32,274 nt of DNA, from positions 1 through 32,274 of the forward strand of contig VXWX01000066.1 of the NCBI GenBank assembly GCA_009835735.1, written 5' to 3'. Shown here in pieces: positions 24,147-31,861 of the stretch. The stretch's first letter is position 1, and the number at the start of each line of letters is the position of its first letter. The notes beneath the pieces are model-generated. The model had not been told where the DNA came from. It ran no database searches and saw only the letters and a list, made by a program, of their open reading frames with translations. The DNA is from Acidimicrobiaceae bacterium. GTDB lineage: Bacteria; Actinomycetota; Acidimicrobiia; Acidimicrobiales; Aldehydirespiratoraceae. Made by a program: the position numbers and the translations under genes.

Positions 24147-24506
24147 TCAGTACAGCAGGATCTCCTCGTTGGGGATCAGGCGCTCCCCCTCGGGATCCAC
24201 CAACAAGCGGAGACCCTGCAGAGCGTAGGAGCCGAGCAGGATCGGAGCGCCCTCCTCGCCGAAGGAGACCAACATGGGCGCTCTCTTGCCCTCGACGGCG
24301 ATGTACGCCGGGCCCAATTCGACGTCGACGATCTGCCCGTCCGCCAGCCGCATCCGGGTCTTGTGTTCCGGCTCGATTCCCAGCCCGCGCAGCAGCCGGG
24401 ACGGCACGGCGCAGTAGTAGGCGCCGGTGTCGACCGTCGCCTCGACGTCTGCCGATCGTCCGCCGTCAATGCTGGAGATTCTCATAGGCGATGTGAATGT
24501 GCCCAT
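24147..24506 (-). CDS. Small retropepsin-like (clan AA aspartic protease) protein
   Basis: The 119-residue protein has ATVDTGAYYCAVP with the catalytic-type Asp26-Thr-Gly-Ala, then LLRGLGIEP, and a late GAPILLGSYALQGLRLLVDP that corresponds to the hydrophobic-Gly flap or dimer region of single-domain retroviral-type aspartic proteases. Such proteins would work as homodimers. The ATG has GGAGGT at good distance, and a promoter with 17-bp spacing lies just upstream. It is a cytoplasmic-type protein with no signal peptide. Bacterial single-domain members are mostly uncharacterised, and many may not be proteolytic. It lies downstream of the DEAD-box helicase gene, 175 bases away, with its own promoter. 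Confidence 0.8.
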   Translation of the reverse strand: MGTFTSPMRISSIDGGRSADVEATVDTGAYYCAVPSRLLRGLGIEPEHKTRMRLADGQIVDVELGPAYIAVEGKRAPMLVSFGEEGAPILLGSYALQGLRLLVDPEGERLIPNEEILLY

Positions 24507-24535
24507 AGTCGGTACCTCCGCTCAGTTAGTATTGC

Positions 24536-24564
24536 ACTATATGTCTACTAGTGAATGTAGGCAA
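24536..24564 (-). promoter_or_regulatory. Promoter of the retropepsin-like gene
   Basis: On the minus strand, TTGCCT (24559-24564) and TATAGT (24536-24541) are separated by exactly 17 bases, close to the housekeeping consensus. The predicted start lies about 22 bases before the ATG and retains the GGAGGT site. This is the best -35/-10 pair in the window. The flanking 24507-24681 region is otherwise A/T-rich with no gene. Confidence 0.6.
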
Positions 24565-24681
24565 CTGGCAATCATTTTCAATCTATTTCGCCAAGATTCC
24601 GCGCTCCATGTGCGGCGGGCGACGGGTTCGTAGCCCACGCGAGCTTCGGATATGCGGCCGGGCGGGCAGGCTGCCGGGGGG

Positions 24682-26040
24682 TTAGGCGCGTGCCTTGGCC
24701 ATCGGCTGCTTGGCGGCAGGGGGCCGTGGTCGCCTGTTGTTGCTCCGCCTGCGCCGGGAACGGTTCTTGGTCCCCCCGCGCTCGGGCTTGCGAGATCGCT
24801 GTTTGGCATCCGGGTGCCGCGGCCTGCTATCGGCGCGTCGCGGCTGCGAGTCGACTGCCGATTGACGGGCTGGATCGGCGATCGCCGCGGGCTCGATGGG
24901 GCGGCTTGGGCCACCGTCATGCGACCGGACGGCATGCAGGTCCACGTCGGTGAGCGGCTGTTGCAGGTCGAGTTCGCGCTGCATTTGCCGTAGTTCCTTG
25001 ACCTGGCCGGGCTGAACGAGCGAGACCACGACGCCGCCCCGGCCGGCCCGGGCGGTGCGCCCCGATCGGTGGAGGTAGGTCTTGTGGTCGCCGGGGAGGT
25101 CGTAGTGGATCACGGCGCTCACGCCCTCGACATGGATGCCCCGGGCGGCGACGTCGGTCGCAATCAGCGCTTCCACCCTGCCGGCCGCGAAGGCCTGCAG
25201 TGCTCGGGTGCGCTGGTTCTGGCTCCGGCCCCCGTGGATCGCGGCGGCGCGAACACCGATCCGGTCGAATCGGCGGGCCAGCCGGTCACAGCCGTGACGG
25301 GTCCGGCAGAACACGATCGCCGAGCCGGCCGCGGTGACCGCGTCGGCGGCGACCTCGGTGCGTTCGGTGCTGGACACGTTCCAGAACAAGTGGTCGGCCG
25401 CGACCACGTCGGGCGTCTCCTCACCGATCTCGTACCGCACGGGACGATGCTGGTAGTCGCGGGTGAGCGACGCCACATCACCGTCGAGCGTGGCTGAGAA
25501 CAGCATCGTCTGCGGCTCCGGCGCGGTCTGGTCGAGCAGGCGCCGCACCGCGGGGATGAACCCCATGTCGGCCATCCGGTCCGCTTCGTCGATGACGACT
25601 CTGTCGACTGCGGACAGGCTGACCTCTCGCTGATCGATCAAGTCTTCGAGGCGGCCAGGGCAGGCCACCAGGATGTCGACGCCCTTGCGCAGCGACCGGC
25701 GCTGGGCGTCGTAGCCCACGCCGCCGTAGACCACGGCGGTGCGGACGCCACCGGCGAAGGACCGGATCTCCGTCATGATCTGGTCGGCGAGCTCGCGGGT
25801 CGGGGCCAGCACCAGCGCTTCGGGCTTGTGCGGTCCGGCCCGGCCGACATTGGCCACGAGCGGAATCCCGAAGGCAAGCGTCTTTCCCGACCCGGTGGGA
25901 GCGCGGCCGCAGATGTCGTGTCCGGCCAGAGCGTCGGCCAGGACGGCCGCCTGGATCTCGAACGGCTTGGTGATGCCGCGCGACGCGAGGGCGCGGTCTA
26001 TGGAATGGGGGACGCCCAACTGGGCGAAGGTGGGGGACAT
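24682..26040 (-). CDS. DEAD-box ATP-dependent RNA helicase
   Basis: The 452-residue helicase carries all core motifs: a Q-motif region (FAQLGVPHSIDRALASRGIT), Walker A APTGSGKT (47-54), PTRELADQI, CPGRLEDL, DEAD (151-154), SAT (182-184), ATDVAARGIHV and HRSGRTARAG. The C-terminal tail (about 375-452) is rich in Arg, Lys, Pro and Ser and probably binds RNA, as in RhlE/CsdA-like proteins. It unwinds or remodels RNA in the cytoplasm, for example in ribosome assembly or cold response. I chose ATG 26040 (MSPTFAQLG) because AAGGAG lies just upstream. It is separated from the aminotransferase gene by 185 bases with two stem-loops, so it has its own transcript. Confidence 0.94.
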   Translation of the reverse strand: MSPTFAQLGVPHSIDRALASRGITKPFEIQAAVLADALAGHDICGRAPTGSGKTLAFGIPLVANVGRAGPHKPEALVLAPTRELADQIMTEIRSFAGGVRTAVVYGGVGYDAQRRSLRKGVDILVACPGRLEDLIDQREVSLSAVDRVVIDEADRMADMGFIPAVRRLLDQTAPEPQTMLFSATLDGDVASLTRDYQHRPVRYEIGEETPDVVAADHLFWNVSSTERTEVAADAVTAAGSAIVFCRTRHGCDRLARRFDRIGVRAAAIHGGRSQNQRTRALQAFAAGRVEALIATDVAARGIHVEGVSAVIHYDLPGDHKTYLHRSGRTARAGRGGVVVSLVQPGQVKELRQMQRELDLQQPLTDVDLHAVRSHDGGPSRPIEPAAIADPARQSAVDSQPRRADSRPRHPDAKQRSRKPERGGTKNRSRRRRSNNRRPRPPAAKQPMAKARA

Positions 26041-26169
26041 TGTTCTCCTTGCCCGCGTCATGCAGGCGAATAACAGGGTTCGGTTGCGCCTCAGGAATCA
26101 GGAGGCCTGGCGGATGTCTCGGGTTTGGTTCACCATGACCGGAAGAACCAACACCCGTCTGCGAACCCG

Positions 26170-26190
26170 CCAGCCGGACGTCCCGGCTGG
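26170..26190 (-). terminator. Stem-loop after the aminotransferase gene
   Basis: CCAGCCGG and CCGGCTGG form a perfect 8-bp stem with a five-base loop, 35 bases beyond the aminotransferase stop on the minus strand. No T-run follows. The position and strength suggest a GC-type terminator. Confidence 0.5.
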
Positions 26191-26206
26191 ATATCCACAG
26201 GCTAAC

Positions 26207-26218
26207 GGCGCATGCGCC
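26207..26218. repeat. 12-bp perfect palindrome just after the aminotransferase stop
   Basis: GGCGCATGCGCC is self-complementary and lies seven bases beyond the aminotransferase stop. It has no spacer loop, so as RNA only a short stem would form; as DNA it is a possible dimer-binding site. It may also be part of a two-part terminator with the stem-loop at 26170-26190. Confidence 0.45.
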
Positions 26219-26225
26219 CTTAACC

Positions 26226-27683
26226 TCAGTCGCCCCTCCAGAGGCCCTCGCGCTCGAGGCCGGCCATGACCTCTTCGATGCCGGCCCGCAGGGTGTCGAC
26301 CAGCCAGTCGATCTGGTCGGTGGTCAGCACCAGCGGCGGCGACAGCACGTTGAGGCGTCCGATGGGACGCACCAGCAGGCCCCGGGCGTCGCAGGCGTCG
26401 GAGATGCGCCGGCCGATCTCCACCTCCGGGGGGAACATCTCCCTGGTGTCGCAGTCGGCCACGTTCTCCAGGCACATCATGAAGCACTTGCCGCGGATGT
26501 CGCCCACGATGGGCAGGTCGCTGAGGGTGTGCAGGCGCTCCTCGAAGTAGGGGCCGGCCCGTCGCACGTGGCCGCACAGGTCCTCGCGCTCGAAGATCTC
26601 GATGTTGGCCAGCGCGGCCGCGCACGACACCGGGTGACCCGAGTAGGTGTAGCCGTGGGCGAACTCCGCGCCGGGCGCCTGCGGCACCGAGATCACCTCG
26701 TAGATCTCGTCGGACAGCAGGGAGGCCGACAGCGGCGCGTACCCCGACGTGAGCCCCTTGGCGGAGCTGATGATGTCGGGCTGGATGTCGAACACGTCCT
26801 TGCTGGCGAAGAAGTGCCCGAGCCGACCGAAGGCGGTGACCACCTCGTCGGAGACGTAGAGGATCCCGAACTCCCGGCAGGCCTCCCGCATCCTGGGCAG
26901 GTAGCCGGGCGGCGGCACCAGCACCCCGCCCGCGCCCATGATCGGCTCGGCGAAGAAGGCGGCCACGTTCTCCGCTCCCAGCTCCTCGACCTTGGCCCTG
27001 AACTGGTCGACGAGGTGGTCGGTGTACTCGGCGGGCGTCATGCCGTCGGAGCGCCGGTAGATGTCGGGACCGTCCACCCGGGTGATGAGCGGCTCGCCGA
27101 CGATGTCGAAGCCGATGTGGTCGTGGGCCACCCCGGTGAGCGACATGGCCAGATAGCTCGAGCCGTGGTAGCTGTTGACCCGGGTGATGATGGTCTTCTT
27201 GTCGGGCTGACCGAGCCGGTTGAAGTAGAAGTGGATGATCCGCACAGCGGTGTCGTTGGCGTCAGAGCCGGACAGCCCGAAGAACACATGGTTGAGGTCT
27301 CCCGGCGCCAGCGACGCCAGCTTGTGGGCCAGGGTGGCTCCCGGTACCGAGGTCGTGTTGGTGAACGGCGAGTAGTAGGCCAGCTTGCGGGCCTGGGTGG
27401 CCATGGCGTCGGCGATCTCGGCCCGGCCGTAGCCGGCGTTCACGCACCACAGCCCGCCCTGGGCGTCAAGGTAGCGCTTGCCGTCGGAGTCGTAGACGTA
27501 GGCGCCCTCGGACTCGGCCATCACCAGGGCGCCCTCGTCCCCCCAAGCGGCGAAGTCAGTGAAGGGGTGGATGTAGTGGTCCACGTCCTTGCGCCAGAGT
27601 GCCTGGGTGTCGTAGGCGTCGAACCGGCTCGGCGCCTCCTGAACCACCGCCGGGACGCCGCCGGTGAACATGGTCTCGGTCAT
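26226..27683 (-). CDS. Class-III omega-amino acid:pyruvate-type aminotransferase
   Basis: The 485-residue PLP enzyme has the class-III features: HYIHPFTDFAAWGDEGALVM near the N-terminus, GLSGSDANDTAVRI, YHGSSYLAMSLTG, SDEVVTAFGRLG around Asp279 and the PLP lysine Lys309 in SSAKGLTSGYAPLS. Its length and the N-terminal H-P-F-T motif resemble putrescine-, taurine- or beta-alanine-pyruvate transaminases. It probably moves an amino group from a terminal amine to pyruvate or 2-oxoglutarate in catabolism. AGGAG stands five bases before the ATG. It is the last of a minus-strand run: VOC, LLM oxidoreductase, this enzyme. The amine substrate is not identifiable. Confidence 0.92.
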   Translation of the reverse strand: MTETMFTGGVPAVVQEAPSRFDAYDTQALWRKDVDHYIHPFTDFAAWGDEGALVMAESEGAYVYDSDGKRYLDAQGGLWCVNAGYGRAEIADAMATQARKLAYYSPFTNTTSVPGATLAHKLASLAPGDLNHVFFGLSGSDANDTAVRIIHFYFNRLGQPDKKTIITRVNSYHGSSYLAMSLTGVAHDHIGFDIVGEPLITRVDGPDIYRRSDGMTPAEYTDHLVDQFRAKVEELGAENVAAFFAEPIMGAGGVLVPPPGYLPRMREACREFGILYVSDEVVTAFGRLGHFFASKDVFDIQPDIISSAKGLTSGYAPLSASLLSDEIYEVISVPQAPGAEFAHGYTYSGHPVSCAAALANIEIFEREDLCGHVRRAGPYFEERLHTLSDLPIVGDIRGKCFMMCLENVADCDTREMFPPEVEIGRRISDACDARGLLVRPIGRLNVLSPPLVLTTDQIDWLVDTLRAGIEEVMAGLEREGLWRGD

Positions 27684-27753
27684 CGCTCTCCTCTCGGGCC
27701 TCTCAATCCCCGCCGGACGCTAGCGCGGTGATCGACGCTGAGGCCCGTCGGCG

Positions 27754-28680
27754 TCAGAGCGCAGCCACGACCTCGGACATGAAGCGCTCGGCGACCTCGG
27801 GGGCCTCCGCGGGTGCGAGGTTGAAGTCGGGGATGATCAACTCGTCGGTGCCGGCCGCCGCGTAGGCGGCCACCTGCTCGACCAGCTGTTCCGGGATGCC
27901 CACCAGCTCGGGGCGCCCCGACGCTCCGACCTGCAGACGGGCCGCCTCGGCCTCCGAATCGCACATGCGCAGGATGACCGCCGCAGAGCGAGCAATGGTG
28001 GCCGGGTCCCGGCCCTGGGCCTCGCAGAGTCGATCGATGAGGGCGTTGAAGTACCGCATGTCGGCCACCGTGCACCAGCCGTTCCATTCATGACCCCAGC
28101 GCACCATGGTCGGGATGGTGCGGCGCTCGCCCTTGCCTCCGATCATGATGGGCAGCGGATCCTGCAGCGGCTTCGGGGTCAACGGCGCGCCCTGCAGGCG
28201 GTAGTGGGCCCCGTCGAAGTCGGTGCGCTCGTTAGCGAACAGGCTGGTGATCACCCCGCACGCCTCCTCCAGCATGTCGGCCCGGCTCCGCACGGTGCCG
28301 AAGGTGAGGCCGTACCGGCGATGCTCGTTCTCCTGCCAGCCGGCGCCGAGACCGAGCACGAGACGGCCCCCGCTGACGTGGTCGACGGTGGCCGCCTGCT
28401 TGGCCAGCACCGCCGGGTGGCGGTAGGTGTTGCCGGTGACCATCGCCCCGAGACGCACTCGGGGCACCGCCGCAGCGAGAGCGCCCAGCAGAGTCCAGCA
28501 CTCGTGGGTGGGCAGCAACTCGGGTTCTACTCCGGGCGGTTCGTGGCCGTAGCCCCCCTCGGGCGGCATGAAGTGGTCGGGCAGCCACAGGCCGTCCCAG
28601 CCGCTGGCCTCCGCGGCTTGGCTCACAGCCAGTATCTGATCCCACCGGTGGGCGCTCGACGGCCAGAATCCGAATCGCAT
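27754..28680 (-). CDS. LLM-class F420-type oxidoreductase
   Basis: The 308-residue protein contains EASGWDGLWLPDHFM, RVRLGAMVTGNTYRHPAVLA, VSGGRLVLGLGAGWQENEHR and PLPIMIGGKGERRTIPTMVR, the pattern of F420-dependent luciferase-like enzymes of actinobacteria. It would use reduced or oxidised F420 or FMN in the cytoplasm. The ATG begins a well-conserved N-terminal strand (MRFGFWPSS); no clear ribosome-binding site is seen, but the gene starts 19 bases after the VOC stop and is probably on its transcript. The aminotransferase gene follows 70 bases later. Substrate unknown. Confidence 0.9.
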   Translation of the reverse strand: MRFGFWPSSAHRWDQILAVSQAAEASGWDGLWLPDHFMPPEGGYGHEPPGVEPELLPTHECWTLLGALAAAVPRVRLGAMVTGNTYRHPAVLAKQAATVDHVSGGRLVLGLGAGWQENEHRRYGLTFGTVRSRADMLEEACGVITSLFANERTDFDGAHYRLQGAPLTPKPLQDPLPIMIGGKGERRTIPTMVRWGHEWNGWCTVADMRYFNALIDRLCEAQGRDPATIARSAAVILRMCDSEAEAARLQVGASGRPELVGIPEQLVEQVAAYAAAGTDELIIPDFNLAPAEAPEVAERFMSEVVAAL

Positions 28681-28699
28681 GGTTTGACTGTCTAGCCCT

Positions 28700-29065
28700 C
28701 TACTGGGCCGTCACCACTTCGAAGAGGATGATCCTCAGCCCGTCTGGTCCGGCCACTTCGAGGCTCTTGTGGCCCCAGGGCTGCAACTCTGGCGGCCGCA
28801 CGATGGTGGCACCCGCTGAGACCAGCCGAGCGTGCTCGGCGTCGGCGTCGGTGATCTCCCATGACACCGAGACGCCCGCCACTCCGGGCGTGTCCCATCC
28901 GGCGCCGTCCTCGATGACCTCGATGCGGCCGGCGGCGGCCAGCAGGATCGTGCCCCTGAAGATCTCGCCGAAGGACCGCTCTACTTCGAGCCCCATCACG
29001 TCGGTGAAGAACCCCACGGTGGCGTCGTAGTCGTTGGCGACGAAGATGACTCTGAACTCGGCCAT
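28700..29065 (-). CDS. VOC family protein (glyoxalase-like, single domain)
   Basis: The 121-residue protein has the VOC start FRVIFVANDYDATVGFFTDVMGLEVERSF (residues 4-32), a middle VSVSWEITDADAEHARLVSAG and the end SLEVAGPDGLRIILFEV. The last Glu is a likely metal ligand; the first expected His is replaced (VIFVAND), so metal binding is uncertain. A TAGGGT box six bases before the ATG and the absence of a ribosome-binding site suggest leaderless translation. It is the first gene of the VOC-LLM-aminotransferase run and divergent from the exporter gene. Function unknown. Confidence 0.83.
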   Translation of the reverse strand: MAEFRVIFVANDYDATVGFFTDVMGLEVERSFGEIFRGTILLAAAGRIEVIEDGAGWDTPGVAGVSVSWEITDADAEHARLVSAGATIVRPPELQPWGHKSLEVAGPDGLRIILFEVVTAQ

Positions 29066-29071
29066 GGTCCG

Positions 29072-29077
29072 ACCCTA
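29072..29077 (-). promoter_or_regulatory. Putative leaderless -10 box (TAGGGT) of the VOC-LLM-aminotransferase run
   Basis: Read on the minus strand, TAGGGT ends six bases before the ATG at 29065. Only 34 bases separate it from the TAGGTT box that faces the other way, so two promoters share this short divergent region. Confidence 0.45.
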
Positions 29078-29111
29078 CCGCTGTTGAACTGCCGGCTATC
29101 TGCTCGGCCTC

Positions 29112-29117
29112 TAGGTT
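29112..29117 (+). promoter_or_regulatory. Putative leaderless -10 box (TAGGTT) of the exporter gene
   Basis: TAGGTT ends seven bases before the GTG at 29125, with no ribosome-binding site between. Geometry matches the M1 peptidase promoter at 19912. Confidence 0.48.
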
Positions 29118-29124
29118 GGCATCC

Positions 29125-30411
29125 GTGGCGAGGGCAAGAGCAGGCGAGCTGCTGCGCTCCGAGGACTGGGTCTCGGTGTGGCTGGGTGCGGTATTGATCA
29201 TTCTGGTTCTGGTCGGCGTGCGGCCAGAGGCTGCCGGCCTGTCCTGCCGCGACGGACTCGACGGGCTGTTCGGAGCCGGCAGCCTGGCCACCACGTTCGG
29301 GGTTGGGGCCGCGCTGGGTGTGCTGTGCCTGATCGGCGTCCGTCTGATGGAGGGCGCGGTGCAGGGCTTCGCGGTGGCCTTCGGTGCCGTGTTCGTGTTG
29401 GCCTGGGCGGCCCGGGCCATCGCGTGCAACTCCACGCTCAGCGAGCGCGGCGTCAGCTACGCGATCACCGCGCTGGCCCTCGGCCTATTCGTCTCCAACG
29501 TGCTGGGAGTGCCCGGCTGGCTCCGGGGCGCCATCCGGACCGAGTACTACATCAAGACCGGGCTGGTGATCCTGGGAACGAACGTCCTGTTCGGTCAGGT
29601 GTTAGAGGCCGGCATGTACGGCATGGTGCAGGCGGCGGGGGTCATCGCGGTCATCTGGTACCTGTGCTTCTGGCTCTCTCGCAAGCTCCGGGTCGACGAG
29701 GAGTTCTCGGCCATGATGGCGACGGCGGTGTCGATCTGCGGGGTGTCGGCCGCCATCGCGGCCTGCGGCGCCATCTCCGGGGACCGCAAGAAGCTCTCCT
29801 ACGTCACGTCGCTCGTGCTGGTGGTGGCGGCCCCGATGATGATCCTGATGCCGCTGGCCGTCGACTGGCTCGACCTCTCCGACATCGTCGGCGGCGCCTG
29901 GATCGGCGGCACCATCGACACCACCGGCGCGGTGGTGGTAGCCGGGGAGAGCATCGGCGATTCAGCCACCAACGCGGCCACCATCGTCAAGCTCTCCCAG
30001 AATGCCTTGCTCGGGGTGGCCGCCTTCGCGCTGTCGGTCTGGTGGACCGTGCGGGGTGGTGCCGGCGGCGCTGACAACGCCGAACGGCCGGAGGTGTCGG
30101 CTGCGGTGATCTGGGAGCGCTTCCCCAAGTTCGTGCTCGGCTTCCTGGCGACCTCGCTGTTGTTCTCCTTCGTGCTTACCGACGGGCTGGTCGACGCCAC
30201 TGGAAGCCTCCTGAAGGGCCTGAGGACATGGCTGTTCGCGCTGGCCTTCGTCTGCATCGGGCTGGAGACCCGGCTGCGCGACCTGCTGTCCATGGAAGGC
30301 GGCCGGCCCGCTGCCGCGTTCGTGGTCGCGCAGGCCGCCAACGTGCTGTGGACGCTGCTGCTGGCCTGGGTGCTGTTCGGCGGCTCGATCTTCAGCGTGC
30401 CCGACCTCTAG
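29125..30411 (+). CDS. YeiH/UPF0324-family putative sulfate exporter
   Basis: The 428-residue membrane protein has about ten hydrophobic segments. The conserved core includes EYYIKTGLVILGTNVLFGQV, the family signature ATAVSICGVSAAIAACGAI, WIGGTIDTTGAVVVAGE and SATNAATIVKLSQNALLGVA. Family proteins are annotated as sulfate exporters on limited evidence. I chose the GTG at 29125 (MARARAGELL) because of the TAGGTT box seven bases upstream; a TTG three codons earlier is in frame but would overlap that box. It is divergent from the VOC gene and ends 26 bases from the amidohydrolase stop. The true substrate is open. Confidence 0.88.
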   Translation: MARARAGELLRSEDWVSVWLGAVLIILVLVGVRPEAAGLSCRDGLDGLFGAGSLATTFGVGAALGVLCLIGVRLMEGAVQGFAVAFGAVFVLAWAARAIACNSTLSERGVSYAITALALGLFVSNVLGVPGWLRGAIRTEYYIKTGLVILGTNVLFGQVLEAGMYGMVQAAGVIAVIWYLCFWLSRKLRVDEEFSAMMATAVSICGVSAAIAACGAISGDRKKLSYVTSLVLVVAAPMMILMPLAVDWLDLSDIVGGAWIGGTIDTTGAVVVAGESIGDSATNAATIVKLSQNALLGVAAFALSVWWTVRGGAGGADNAERPEVSAAVIWERFPKFVLGFLATSLLFSFVLTDGLVDATGSLLKGLRTWLFALAFVCIGLETRLRDLLSMEGGRPAAAFVVAQAANVLWTLLLAWVLFGGSIFSVPDL

Positions 30412-30437
30412 CGGTCGGGCGGTCGCCGGTCCGCCGG

Positions 30438-31832
30438 CTACAGCACGGGGAACTTTGCCTTGTCGGGCAGGCCGGAGCGGGCGGTGATGGCTTCGCCTGC
30501 GGCTTGGCAGCGCCCGTAGAAGGTGTCCTCGTCGATGGTGGTCATGCGGCCGGCGTCGACCACCTTGGTGCCGTCCACGAACACTGTGTGCACGCCCCGC
30601 CCGTCGGCCGACCACACCAGTTGGTTCATCACGTTGAGCAGGGGCCGCCATTCGGGCCGGTCGGTGTCGTGCAGCACGACGTCGGCCTTCTTGCCTGCCT
30701 CCAGCGAGCCGATCTCGTCGGACATGAGCATGGTGCGGGCCCCGCCGAGGGTCGCCATCTCGTAGGCCTTCTCGGCCGGGAACATCTGGGGGTCCATGCG
30801 GGCGTCCTTGAACAGCCCGGCCACCAGGTAGGTGGCCCGGTGCATGTCGGCGTAGTTGGAGGCGTTGTTGCCGTCGATGCCGATGCTCACGTTGATGCCC
30901 CGCATCACCATCTCGGGGATCTTGCCGACCTGGGTGACGCCGTAGCTGACCTTGAGCGCGGTGGTGGGGCAGTGCTCCACCGAGCAGCCGGCTGCGGCCA
31001 TCACGTCGAGCTCGCTGTCGTCCACCCGCACGCAGTGGGTCATGGCGGTGTCGGCGCCGAGCACGCCCAGCTCGCCCAGATGGATCATGGGGCGCTGCCC
31101 GAACTCGGCGATGAAGGTGTCGGGGTCACCTTTGGCCGGGCTCATGTGGAAGTTGAGCCCGACGCCGTGGTGGTCGGCGGCCTCCCGGGCGGCCCGCCAT
31201 AGCGGGTCCGAGCAGGTGGTGTGGCCCACTACCATCGACCACGCCTCCAGGCGCCCGCCGGCAGTGCCCCGGTGGCGCTCGATGGTGTCGTTGATGTTGG
31301 CGATGGCGGTGTCGGTGTCCTGGCGGTAGACGTCGGGCTCGGGGGGCAGATCCCACACCCACTTGCCGATGCGGCCGCGGATGCCGGCTTCGACCAGCCC
31401 GTCCATCACCTCGTCGGTGAAGCGGATCGTGCCCGCCTCCAGGAAGGTGGTGGTGCCCGACTTGAGCATCTCCACCGCGGCCAGCTGGGCCGAGAGCCGC
31501 TCCTCGTCGGCGGTGTACACCGAGTAGAGGGGGCACAGCCACATGAACACGTTCTCCTCGAAGGGCGTGTCGTCGGGGACGTAGCCGCGGGTGAGGGGCT
31601 CGCCGGTGATGTGGATATGGGTGTTGACCAGGCCCGGAGTCACCACGAACCGGTCGCCGCCCACGATTTCGGCCGCTTCGTAGGCCGCCTCCAGGTCCGA
31701 CGCCTTGCCCACGGCCACGATCTCGCTCCCCCGCACCGCCACCGCGCCATGGCGGATGACGTCTCGGGTCGGGTTCATGGTCACCACGTACCAGCCCTTG
31801 ATCAACGTGTCGATGCGCTCCCGCTCACCCAT
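30438..31832 (-). CDS. Amidohydrolase (AtzA/TrzN/SAH-deaminase-like), conserved Glu replaced
   Basis: The 464-residue protein is a cyclic amidohydrolase: VNTHIHITG with His72 and His74, LNFHMSPAKG with His229, MTHCVRVDDSEL with His266, SVEHCPTTALKVSYG and IGIDGNNASN with Asp320. The family deaminates or dechlorinates heterocycles (SAH/MTA, guanine, triazines). The Glu usually three residues after the third His (H-x-x-E) is Pro232 here, so ordinary deamination may be impaired or the substrate different. GGAG seven bases before the ATG supports the start. It follows the methyltransferase gene by 29 bases on the same strand, which would fit an SAH-related role, but that is inference. Confidence 0.88.
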   Translation of the reverse strand: MGERERIDTLIKGWYVVTMNPTRDVIRHGAVAVRGSEIVAVGKASDLEAAYEAAEIVGGDRFVVTPGLVNTHIHITGEPLTRGYVPDDTPFEENVFMWLCPLYSVYTADEERLSAQLAAVEMLKSGTTTFLEAGTIRFTDEVMDGLVEAGIRGRIGKWVWDLPPEPDVYRQDTDTAIANINDTIERHRGTAGGRLEAWSMVVGHTTCSDPLWRAAREAADHHGVGLNFHMSPAKGDPDTFIAEFGQRPMIHLGELGVLGADTAMTHCVRVDDSELDVMAAAGCSVEHCPTTALKVSYGVTQVGKIPEMVMRGINVSIGIDGNNASNYADMHRATYLVAGLFKDARMDPQMFPAEKAYEMATLGGARTMLMSDEIGSLEAGKKADVVLHDTDRPEWRPLLNVMNQLVWSADGRGVHTVFVDGTKVVDAGRMTTIDEDTFYGRCQAAGEAITARSGLPDKAKFPVL

Positions 31833-31861
31833 GCCGGTCTCCTGCCTGAGGTTGTCGAGGC

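Noticed and set aside
24427-24633. 68-codon plus-strand frame over the start and promoter of the retropepsin-like gene
   Set aside because: It is antisense to the gene start, has no ribosome-binding site, and the A/T-rich part is better explained as a promoter.
26529-27731. 400-codon plus-strand frame opposite the aminotransferase
   Set aside because: Shadow; the aminotransferase has a complete set of class-III motifs and a good ribosome-binding site.
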